Made by a program: the position numbers and the translations under genes. A model generated the notes under the pieces. The model was given only the letters and a program-made list of their open reading frames with translations. It had not been told where the DNA came from and made no database searches. Source: Arbacia lixula (lineage: Eukaryota; Echinodermata; Echinoidea; Arbacioida; Arbaciidae). Taken from it: 64,000 nt of DNA. Of this stretch, positions 36,473-48,542 are shown one piece after another. Positions within the stretch are counted from its first letter, which is position 1. Every line of letters begins with the position of its first letter. The stretch lies in contig OZ022597.1 of the NCBI GenBank assembly GCA_963669155.1, positions 18,173,127 to 18,237,126 of the forward strand, read 5' to 3'.

Positions 36473-37609
36473 GCAGGTTTAGACCCGAGTCAGTCAGTGA
36501 CTCTGAAGCATTGGGTCTGAATTGCAAAGACTACAATGTAGCTTTAACCTATCATTGAGCCCATTATGCAGGCTGGCTTTTGTCCACTCAGATAATGAGC
36601 AGCACAACTCCCTCGTAATCTGCTGTATGGTCGATATACAGCGGGCTATGAATAAACTTCAAATTCCTCATAGAGTGCAATTAGGCCACACCCATTTGGC
36701 TACTGCAGTTCCATGGCAAAATTTGACATCCTAACTGGACCAGGCTTTTACGAAGCCACCAAATCTAGCCGTCAGCAAGAGGTTGATATGCTGTACATGC
36801 CATCCATACTTGAAGACCTGTACTTTGAGATTGTGTTACAATAGAGTCTGGCCAATACAGACTAGGTAGGGGATGTGTGAGCCAGCTGGCCAATCCACCA
36901 GGCTTTCAATTTGCTGTTAATCAATAAGAGATAACAGAAGTGTATTTGTTTATAATCATAGAATGAAACTCTATTCAATGTACCCAAAGATCTCCTCCTC
37001 ACCCCCTATCTGAGTGATGAAAAAAAAAAGAAGGTACATTCAGCGTAGGTTGATCTTAAGCTAATAAGGAAATCAACGTTTACTGGTATTAAGTCATTGC
37101 AACTCAATGGAATTCTTGTACACAACCACAATCACTCATTTTTACCAATAAACAACAAAATCAGATGAATGTGCAAAGTTGGAACAAAGTGACATAAACA
37201 TGTAAGGCCGAAACTGGACGATTTTGCTTTGCTATAATCTTACCCTTTACCAACTACGACACCATTTATATATGCTTTTGTACTTTGGCAAACATACTTA
37301 TGTGCACATGAATATCATGTAACTGCATATTGTAACATTCAAGACAATGAACAAGCACAGCTACAAACAGTAGTAGACCTATTGTGAGAGTAGAACTTGA
37401 ACAATACACCAATGCATTGTTTTGCAAGCAAGATCGTTTAGGAAACTGCCTGATCGAACCATAAGCTTGAAATATGACAAGAAAACACTAAAGGATCTGA
37501 TTAGAGCTTTTGGTACAGCACATTTACCAGATGTTGGTGGAAACAACCTATTTATTTTGGAAAGTTATAATCCATATCAACCCACCTCTCTGACAACAAA
37601 ACTCACAAT

Positions 37610-37795
37610 GAAAACTAGAGTGATTAGATTGCCACACAGTTGCTGACTATGACTCCACCTCTGTGATTAGATTGCCACACAGTTGTTGACTATGACTCCA
37701 CCTCTGTGATTAGATTGCCACACAGTTGCTGACTATGACTCCACCTCTGTGATTAGATTGCCACACAGTTGCTGACTATGACTCCACCTATGTGC
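37610..37795. repeat. 43-bp tandem repeat
   Basis: Four copies of a unit beginning GTGATTAGATTGCCACACAG and ending GACTCCACCTCT, almost identical, in the MON1-IARS2 intergenic region. Confidence 0.9.
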
Positions 37796-38564
37796 TGCCT
37801 TCCTCTTGTTTAAAGCGATGATCATCTGTGCTCAAAAGTTTCTACTCTTGTTTGAAATTGGACCATTTAATTCCTTGTTATTGAAGCAAATATAAGTTTG
37901 GGCAACTTTTGGAGAAGTTCATTAAACTTTGATCTCAGAGGAGTTTGACCTCGATCTCATCAGTCTATCTCCATGCACTGAAACATGTATGTACCATGTT
38001 TGGTTGAAATTGGGTAACAGAAAAATGAAGCTATTGGAAAAAAAACATTTATATTGGGCCATCTTTTTACAATGTTCATCGACATTTGGCCTCCAAGGAT
38101 TTTCACCTTACTCGTTACCAGTCTATATACCAAAGGTCTATTCCAGGCACCTCTTGGTGTAAATACCCTTCACACCTCTTACCCAAATACAATCTTCTAG
38201 CACAGAAATGGGTTTTGTTATCTCACAGATACAATACATAAGTGTCAATGTGTGTCATCTCGCTCTACCCCTCAAGGACTGTGAAGCAAACATGGGGTGT
38301 GTTCAAGCTGCAGTGACTTCACGTTTCACGCACCTTTCACAATGTTTCTTTCTAGCTTCTATTACCTATTTATATAGGTTAATCATGGTATGGGGCTTGT
38401 GATCATCATCTTTCGCACTCCCATGCCCGAGTGGGAACACACTGTATCCCTCTCCAGCCTTTGGTATACAGGGACTGTGAAGATGGCATGGGGTGTGTTC
38501 TAACTGCACAATTCACATACGCATCATTGGGTGTCTTCCAAATGCACTTTGGGAAGCTCGTTGA

Positions 38565-38839
38565 TCAATACTCTGGTGGATTTAAGATGAATAATCTTGT
38601 CTCCTCTTTCTGTAGAAAAACAAAATGAGAGAAAATTTAAGTTTAAAAGAAACAGATGTGCATCTACTTTTTGGTCTCCTTTTTACAAAAAATGTCTATG
38701 AATGTTTTTGCCTGTTGTCTCATTACGCATCTACAGTTTTCAAATATTTTAATTTCTAGCTCTTTATTTTCGCTGAATCTTTCTCTCTCACACACACTCT
38801 CACACATACCATTTCCCCTTCATTCCTTCTCACATTCAA

Positions 38840-38930
<91 letters not shown>

Positions 38931-41900
38931 TGTCCCTTTCCCATCCTTCTACTCTCTCTCACACAGGACATGCTCCTGAAGAAGAGATTTTGACTGAATG
39001 ATGTTATAAAGGAAAGCACAGAATACAATAAAGCAGACCTCTCACCTTTATCCACTTCAGGAGTTTATTGACAGCTAGTATTGCAACTTGTTTGGTGGTT
39101 AGAGGGCCAAATATGGCAAATAATTCAAAGCCCCCAGTAACCTGCAGCAGGAGAACACAAACACAGTGAAGAGAAAGAAAGCATTAACATGATAGATGAC
39201 TAGATTCTGCTGTTAAATGATTTAGAGTACTGCCTATGATAGCGAGCATTGTATTCTTCTACCTGCCTTCCACCTTGAGGTGCACGGAGACAAGAATTAT
39301 GGTCTGTCTGTACTGGTTACCTCAATACAGGTCTAAATCAAATATATTATTCAAAGGAAGAAATCAATTGAGGTCTTCATGAACAACCCTATCTACCCCG
39401 AGGGGGGGGGCGAAAACAGCCCCCCCCCCCCCCTCTCGACATTTTTCGCAATAAATTTGTAACGCGAAAAGATGGCGCCGCAACGTTTCATGACTTTTTC
39501 CCTTCAAATCTCACGCAACTTTCAAGACCAAATTTACGCCGCGGGGGTACGCGGTTCCGAAGTTACATAAAATTTTGTACGTGTATGTCAGGCCAAAAAT
39601 TGCTCAAAAACTTGATTTCATGTACAAATCCAATGCAAATTTTGTATCTAGCCAAAATTCATAAATGTATCATTATTTTTAGTTTTACTGATGAAAAACA
39701 ATAAATTTCATGTTATTCATGACTGAAATAGTGTTGCCAATGATTTCCATCGAAAAAGGAATGAAATACATAAAGTCGAAAAAACAAAGAAATACATAAG
39801 AAATTCAAAAAACAATAAAATACATAAGAAAAACTTTGATATTGCAATTGTTTTAAATCCTATTTGATAATAATCCTAAGAAGAGTGTCTGGACTGAAAT
39901 CTAGCAGTTTTGGGGCTATATTTAAAGACTTACAACCAAATTAGGATTTTCTGCATTTAATTAGCATAATTAATTAATTAAAAATAAATTTTAAAAGTTT
40001 CGGTGCAATTGACAATTAAATTGAGGAGATTACGTCATCGGTGACATACGTGCCAATTTTCGTCGCGATCGCGCGATCAACGGTCGAGATCTTAGATGGG
40101 GGACTGTTTTTGCCCCTCCCTCCCCCAAAATAGCCCGGGCTGTATAGGGTTAACTGGAGTTTATCCTTTGTCAGCTGTCCTGTGATGGCGCTACTCACCC
40201 AGCCTAGAACGGCTTCCTTGGAGCCTACAGTGAACATGATCTTGAGCGGGCGGGAAGGACTGTGGACCCGTTGGTGTGTGTAGTGGTACAACGATGATAA
40301 CCTTCAGCAACAACAACAAACAACAAACAGGTGTAAAACATTTAAGTCAGGATTTACTGACATTGGGTGAGGAAGAAAAGAACATCTTGTGACACAGGAG
40401 AAGGAATATAGGTAGATGAATCAGAGAGACAGGAAAGTAAAATAAGAATAAAGACAAACAAAGAAAACAAAAACATCAACAATAAGTTCACCTACTAACA
40501 ATAATGTAAGAGGAACAAAGAGAATCAAGAACTCAAACCACAATGAACAGTGAAGAAGAAAAGAAGGAAAAGCAAAGCATAGAAATAAGAGCAAAAAGAA
40601 GAAAGCTACCATAAGTAAAAAGGAGTCCCCATAAAAACTATATTTCACATAGGTTGCAATGCAGAGCACTGTTCAGGGGTTCGTTTTAGGATTGAAGGCT
40701 TGGAAAAGAGGTGATTTAACCCCAGCATGGAAAAAGAACCACCGTAGGCATCAAGGTAACCTTGTGAAAACTATATTTTCTCATAGGTTGCAATGCAGAG
40801 CATGGTTCAGGGACGTGCATTAAGGACTGAATGCTTAGAAAAAGAGCAACGTAGTCCCTGTAAGTAACACAGAGCTTCTGTGAAACATCATGGATCAGGA
40901 GGCTAATGTCAGGACCTCATGCTTCAAAAATAGCTCTAAATATGTTTTTCATTTTTCCTTTTGCCCTGGGCCTCACCTCTCTTTCTCCTGTGGCCTAGAG
41001 TAGGGGACCTCTAGCTGAGGGGCGATGTACTGAGCCGTGCTGCGAGACTTGTACAGGAAGTGCCGCAGCTCCCCGATACCCACTTCCTGGCAGCGGAAGC
41101 TGCCCTTGGACACCGCTCTCTGGATGGCCACTAAGCAGTTATTTTTCTGTAACCGCTGCAAAGGACATACCAAGAAACAGTAGTGTTAAAGATTAAGGAC
41201 CATAGTCACATCAAAGTCTGTAACCTATGCAAGGAACATTATTGACATGGTAGCCTTTTTGCAAGTTGAAAAAAAGTATTAAAAAAGTAAAGAAAACACA
41301 GAAATGGACAAAATAATGCACAAGAGCTTCCCTCCTAATATCAGAGGTGGAATTTGATTTTGGAGGGAATTATATTGATTGCTAGATATTGAGTAGGTTT
41401 GGGACAGGTTATCCCAATCCAAGCAGTTCCTGTAATCCAGACACCAGAGACCGTAATATGGAATAGAGCACATCACAGCTATGTGAGCCACACAGTCATG
41501 CATTGGGGCAAGCGGCACAACACTGAGAAATGTGCTGAATGTTGCAATATGGTAAATGAATCAATATAATCAATGGCCCCCATGTTCCAAAACGCAAACA
41601 GGGATAGTTTGTTACTTTTCCTGAAAAGGTTTATGAAGCTATGACTGAGATTTCATCGTTAAGTTAGGGTATACTGCTGATTCCTGCTCAGAGTTTTGTG
41701 ATAGGACCACCCTGTTTTTAAAGAAAGTGGTCATGATTACGGGGATAGTTAAGTCAGGACTATTCTGCCTTCAGCACGAGGTCAGAATTTTAGTTCATTT
41801 CAATGATTTATTATTGTGCGATGACGACTACCTTGAATCCCTAAATCAAGTATAATATAACCTAAAATGGCCATGGCCCATTGGCACTGCCATTGGTTTT

Positions 41901-42684
41901 TGGTCCTTTAGCTGTTATCACCCTTTCACCAGTATCTTCAATGCATGTATGTACACTCACATTAAGAGATGGTATATAAAACACAAGGAAGAAAGAAACA
42001 AGCAGACAATACAGAAAAACAATAAAGTTTCGTTACAGTTACAGTCTCATATGAAAAGTCTGCTAAACTTCAATACAACAATACTTCAAATCAACCAATA
42101 TCAAAGCTTGTGTTTGTATGTATGTGTGTGTGTATCATTTGAAAAGTGTATGTCTAATTTTACTAATTATGGTGTGAGGGGAATTTGTAACAATAAGAAG
42201 CTATGTTTGATGTTGAATTCAAATGTGCATAAGATATGTCTTATCAGTATCATTAAGTTGTTCTTTTCTGTCTAGTTATGTACAGGGGCCCAGCTTACAA
42301 CCACTGCTTCTTTTGGGTCCAAACCCAGACATCTGTTTGTATTGCAATGTAATTTTACTTACACTGTCAAATGGAAGAATTGAATTGACATTACAATCTT
42401 ATCTGAAGATGGTAGAATGAAATTGAATTGACATTACAATCTTACCTGAAGATGGTAGAATGACAATCTTACCTCCAGAATTTTATCCTTGCACTTGGCC
42501 ATTTCTGAGAATGCCATTTTGTCGACGGTGAGGAGAACCAGACAGGCTGGGCTCTCAGCAAGGTAAGAGATGTGAGCGTGCAGGAAACCACTACTATCAA
42601 ACTTGGGTAGACAGATGGGCAACCAGGAGTCAGAGTTCTTAAAGGACGTCGATTTGTTCAGGAGATTTAGTATAAGGTGCAGAT
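38565..42684 (-). CDS. MON1: MON1 exons 9 to 13: third longin-like domain and C-terminus
   Basis: Exons 42684-42473, 41155-40977, 40301-40199, 39141-39046 and the 45-nt final exon 38609-38565. Stretches: DLHLILNLLNKSTSF, WLPICLPKFDSSGFLHAH, FLYKSRSTAQYIAPQLEVPY, RPLKIMFTVGSKEAVLGW, VTGGFELFAIFGPLTTK, KLLKWIK and KEETRLFILNPPEY. The last exon has a good pyrimidine-rich acceptor and matches the human ending KEEDRLFILTPLTY, with the stop in the same place. Confidence 0.94.
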
Positions 42685-45600
42685 CTGTTACAGAGAATGA
42701 AAAGAGAATCTGTTATCAAACATTAACCATAAAACTGTTGAATGCCATTTGTGTATTTTTTCACCATGAAGGCATGTAAATCTCACAGAGCATAAGTTTG
42801 ACTGGCACACAAAAGTTTCTTTCTTTCCTCTTTTGTCATTATCTTTGCAGGCAAACCAAATTGACCCTAATAGAGTAGTACTATGATACTTGTATCAAGC
42901 ATTCCTCCATCCATGCTGCACCTAATGACAAATATTGTATACGCCCTATTTTCCCAAGATCCAGTGATTGCAGAGTGGCTGACTTTGCAGCACGATTGTA
43001 AGAGATTGTATACACATACAATAAGACCTTCCCTCATGATATTAGAATCAGAAAATGGATAAAATGGAATTATATTGATCACTGCATTTTGATCTCCTGA
43101 AGACTAGAGACCAGCGACCACAACATCGCACATCACCGTTCTCTGCTCCACAGTGACGCATTGAGGCGAACAGAGCCTGCTGACCAATGAACTGACCAGT
43201 GCAATGCAGCATGTGAATGTAGACTATGGTCGCTTCAAATCAAGGTGTTTAAAACCTAGACAAAGATACTTTTTCTTGAAGCTGCGACTGTGATATTTCA
43301 TACATGTACATGTTATCATTAGTGTATACTGCTCATCCATGCTGAGTTTTATGACTTTTGTAAAAGGACTACACAACCTTTAATCACAGAGAAATCTAGA
43401 ATGTAAAGAGAGCATTGTCCTAGCTGTCTATACCTACAGGGATTATAGAGAAATACAGAATGTAAAGAGAGCATTGTCGCTATCTTTACCTGCAGGGTGG
43501 AGAATGTATTTCTTCATCCGGACAAGCGTTACAAGCTGGTTGTCTGCGATGAGGATGGCAAAGACAAGGTCCTTGACCTTAGCACTGTGCATGGCGTTGC
43601 CTATCATGTCTCGAATAGCGCCATCTAGAGGGAGGCAGCGGATAGCCGTGAGTAGGAAGCAGGGGTCACGGTCCATCAGGTCAATCAGGTTGTCCAGAAA
43701 GATCTCTGTCCCTGCGTGGAAAGGGGGGGAGGGTCAAAGGTCAATTCTTCTTGGATAATATTAACCTCTTCCTTGCCAGAAAACATGCTGCTCTATAGAG
43801 GATCAAACTGGTATCGTTATCCATCTGTGCTGCTCTATTGAGGATCAAACTGGTGTTGTTATCCATCTGTGCTGCTCTATTGAGGATCAAACTTGTGTTG
43901 TTATCCATCTGTGCTGCTCTATTGAGGATCAAACTGGTGTTGTTATCCATCTGTGCTGCTCTATTGAGGATCAAACTGGTGTTATTATATCCATCGATGT
44001 GCAGTGTCAGGCTCTAAACATCATAAATCAAGTAGAAGAGTCAGTGGTCTAGCGAGCTAGTGTCGGACACTCACAATGAGTCTCCAAGTAGAAGAGTCAG
44101 TGGTCTAGTGGGCTAGTGTCGGACACTCACAATGAGTCTCCAAGTAGAAGAGTCAGTGGTCTAGTGGGTTAGTGTCGGACACTCACAATGAGTCTCCAAG
44201 TAGAAGAGTCAGTGGTCTAGTGGGCTAGTGTCGGACACTCACAATGAGTCTCCAAGTAGAAGAGTCAGTGGTCTAGTGGGCTAGTGTCGGACACTCACAA
44301 TGAGTCTCCAAGTAGAAGAGTCAGTGGTCTAGTGGGTTAGTGTCGGACACTCACAATGAGTCTCCAAGTAGAAGAGTCAGTGGTCTAGCGGGCTAGTGTC
44401 GGACACTCACAATGAGTCTCCAAGTAGAAGAGTCAGTGGTCTAGTGGGCTAGTGTCGGACACTCACAATGAGTCTCCAAGTAGAAGAGTCAGTGGTCTAG
44501 TGGGTTAGTGTCGGACACTCACAATGAGTCTCCAAGTAGAAGAGTCAGTGGTCTAGCGGGCTAGTGTCGGACACTCACAATGAGTCTCCAAGTAGAAGAG
44601 TCAGTGGTCTAGTGGGTTAGTGTCGGACACTCACAATGAGTCTCCCACTATGATCACCATTTTTCTCTACCCACATCGATTAGCATGAGTTGTCATGATA
44701 ACATGCTCATATATTATGATGCACACTTTAATACTCTTTAGGATGAGTGCATTATTATCATTAGTTTCAAACTGCTCAAGAGGGACAAAAAATGGTTACA
44801 TCAGAATACTGAGAGTAATATCACTCCAGCAAACCTGTTGAGAGAGAAATACATCTCATGCTCATGGTATTTATTCAGAGCATCCATTAGTCACTTACCA
44901 AACAGACCAACAAGCCAATGATTTCATCTGCAAGACCTCCCCATCTGTGAGCAATCATGACATGTGACCTAGACTATTTGCTCAGTCCATCCTAAATAGT
45001 TCTTTCGTGATTGGCCAGCAGACGGCCCCAGACCTTTCATTAAGATGGGCAGATCACCCTGAAAATAAATGCTTTCAATCAAAGCAATCAAAGCAGATAT
45101 CCAAAATTGGTCAAGTTAGTTAGAAGTAATGATCAACTTTTGTCTGCCAAAGCCATTGTGATATTATATGGAAGCTTAGAATGCACTGTAATTTCCATGC
45201 AAAACAGCTTCAATCTTCTTTACTTGCACTCAACTCAAATTGTGGGGTGGGTGGGCTGGATTTTGACGTACCTTTAGGGACACCTCTCCTCATTAATATG
45301 AACTTACCCCCTAATAGCTTGCGAAGGTCGTAGTTATCTCTCTTCTTGAAGATACTGGAGAGTTGAGTATATGTCAAGACACTGATTATATGGTTGTACA
45401 CATATGTCAGCTGCATCAGTAACTACAGGAAAGAAGAAAGATAAAATCACAGCAAATCAAAACCGCTATTAAAATCAGATCATATGTTTTTTCTTGTGTT
45501 GTTCCATCAAAATTACTATTACTAATCTATCCTAATTACCATATTACTATTTACTTGAAAAACACTCAAGAGCAATTATTCAAAAGGATATCCCACCTAG

Positions 45601-48488
45601 AAAATAGGTTGGTTTCAATAAGAGCAGAAACATGTCTATGCTACGTGAGGTTTCATGAATATGGCCCCGAGTCTCTATTTAGCATGAACTATTTCTCTGA
45701 CCATAATCAGTTAGTCCCTGTGTCAAGTCTATTGATGAGAGAGATCATCTAGCAGTCAATGGATTAATACAAGTGTAGTTGACTCACTTGTTGCTGCGAT
45801 TCATTAGTCTTGCTCACAGCTACCAGTATAAGAGGCTGCCGTAGTAGAAACACATACAGGTGGTTGCCAGCACGGAACGACCTGGAACACACACAACATG
45901 TCACATTTCAATTGAAGATACTTCGAGACGTAATCTTACTTTGGCTTAGAAAGTGATGAAGGTTACAGGACCTGGAATCACTTGGTGCAATTGTGCAATG
46001 GCCATGGATTCTGAATGTCATATTTCAATAAATACATAGCAGACTGCCCTTCTGTGATGGACCCATAGAAAACACAGTAAAACCAGCGTTTTGAGTGACC
46101 ATTGATAATAATGATTGTTTTATATGTAGTGCTTTTCTGGCAGTATTAATAAAAAGAGCTTGATTATTATCTTGGCTTTATGATGCCAAGCAGCTGTAGT
46201 GAGTGTGAGAAGATAGTTAATCAGGAATATATCCCTGCCAGTTACCCATTTACTACATCTGGGTTGAATGGGACAACCATGAACAAAACATCTTGTCTAT
46301 GGTGTATACACTGGGCCAGGGTTGAAGCCAGGTTCTCTTTGCAAGAGTCAAGAGCTCTCACCCAGGGACAACAGTGCTCTCAAGAAGATTTTACCTGAGT
46401 GTGTTCTTCTCAATCTGGACGAGTGAGAGTAATGTGAGCATAACACCCATCAGTGGATTCAGCTTGTCTTCTTTCCCATATCTAGAGGAGAAACATAAGA
46501 TACAAAATGAGAGTTCTACAGAAACAAATATTGAATGAGAAGAAGTAGATACATTGAAGGCAAAAGAGAATCATGCTTGAGTGAAGCACAACCACAGCTG
46601 AGTGCACAGGTCCACTGAAGTCGGGACATCTAATTTCTTGGTAGTTCGCCTCACAGATCCAGCTTCCCGTCTTCAAATGCATGACATTTTTGAGAAAAAA
46701 AATCCTTCTTTACATTGACAGAACAATAAAAGAAGTAAGCACTGCATGATAAACATTGGTATGGAAGAGTCATTTTAAATGCACAATTATCAAAAATCAA
46801 GTTACCACTACAAAGTATTATGTACCAGTGCACTCAATTCATTTCTTGGATATCCATGATTCTTAAAATAAAGGTTTAAACAAACTCATTCCATTTCATG
46901 ATCTTACCTTGAATAGATTGGCTTCCCTGCATCACTGAAGATGAACACATGCTTCTTCTGTTGCTTCCATTCTGCACTGTATATATCTACAATGTACAAG
47001 GCCAAGAATAAACCATGATTTGATACTAGCAATGTAAAACACATTCCACAGAGTAACATCTTTTGCATGAAAACTGTAAGTTAGGTTTATATCATTTGTC
47101 ATTCACTTCTTCATAGTTTTTCATGGAGTCCACCCTTAAACTTTTTATTGACGGTAAGGGATAGAAGTGGTAAAGAATATGTGACCTATAATCAGTAGAG
47201 TACCTTTCTGCCATGACCATCGGACTCATTCTTAATTTATCTAGGATACCTGGGGGTGTTTCACCAAGCTGTACGTAAGCTACAAACGGTTTTATGCACA
47301 ACTGGTGACCTGCTCTTGTAATTTATCAGATTCTCACTGAATTTGATTCCTGTCAGCGAAAGTTGAAATCTGATCTTTGTCAATTTGAATTCTTGTTGTT
47401 AACAAGCATCTGAATACAAAGTTTGTGGTTTGTCAAATTTGATTAGGATTGCTAGTGATAATAATTTGTCCCACAATGTATGGTCAACAAGTTCATGTGC
47501 CACTGCAACACTTCGTCAGGTGTGATACAAAATTAGTGTTAGTGCATGTCATCTTACCTTCTACAGGCTGATCCCGTTCTGAATGTGGGACTCTGTCCAC
47601 CATGCTCCCTGATCGAATTCGCTGCTCCTCCTCCTCCGCCCCAGACTCCGGGGTAACATGGGTCGCTGCCTCTGTCTCAGCATTCTCCTCGTTGACTGCA
47701 TTCACCTCGTTCTCCTCTACCCTGTCCTGGGTCTCACAACTGAGTGAGAGGTCATTGACCTTCGCCTCAATTTCATTGACCAGTGTATTGCCATCAGTAG
47801 CATCCATCTATTACCAAGATTGAATGGCAGATTAATTGTCACAGTGGGATTTTATACGGGGACTTTTCAAAGAAAACAGTGTGCAATCATTAATGTACTA
47901 TAATACATCTTACAATCCAGTATATTGTATTACTTCTCTAATAAATACCAATATACAATCCTGCCTTTGAATCATTAAGAGAATACATTTGTACAGGTGC
48001 ACAAACCAAAGATGTCTCTAATCTTTTCTGAAAATGTACTTTTCCCCTCTGAAGTTACATTTTCATGACGTCAGACCTAAAAGTGTCCATGCAGTCCTTT
48101 AGTAAAATAAGCACAACAAGGAATCTATTTTTTCAGCTGCTTTTTTGCAATAAAGTTGGCATCCAGATGGCGCACTCAGTCAAGTCTCATTATTGCGGCC
48201 AAGGTGAAACATCGAGCTCTATTGGTTTGCTCAAGCTGCAGACAAAAACGAGTGAGTAGTTTTTCTGTATTTATATCTAACATTAGAGGAACCTTTGGGA
48301 ATTGTTACATGTGGCCTATCATCAGGTCATGATGAGGAATATAAACCAAATATAAACTGCCTTTGATGGTGCCTTTGAATGTGTTATTTCAGTGGCAAGT
48401 CTGGAAGCAGCAACTAAGCACTATTAATGTAATTCTATTGCAACTCTTTTGCAGTTCTTGGTTTAGCAGGTCTCCTATTTTACTATCG

Positions 48489-48542
<54 letters not shown>

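Larger units (their letters stand above)
33423..38564. other. Intergenic region between MON1 3' end and IARS2 5' end
   Basis: No gene recognised in 5.1 kb. It should hold the MON1 3'-UTR (minus strand; a possible AATAAA near 37552) and the IARS2 promoter. Also present are a CT microsatellite (about 34305-34580), one copy of a dispersed repeat (34880-35260), a duplicated 51-bp unit (about 36370-36470) and a 43-bp minisatellite (37610-37795). Confidence 0.55.

Noticed and set aside
36971-37009. A possible last MON1 exon (phase 0, IGGEEEIFGYIE then stop) after a long pyrimidine tract on the minus strand
   Set aside because: The exon at 38609-38565 reads KEETRLFILNPPEY, a direct match to the known MON1 ending, and also has a good acceptor. 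The 37.0-kb candidate only resembles it by its acidic residues.
43741-43974. Repeat protein LNRAAQMDNNTSLI on the minus strand
   Set aside because: A 42-bp intronic minisatellite, a multiple of three, so any open frame stays open.
44029-44645. CRISPR array
   Set aside because: The 56-bp units are directly adjacent with no unique spacers, inside an intron of a eukaryotic gene.
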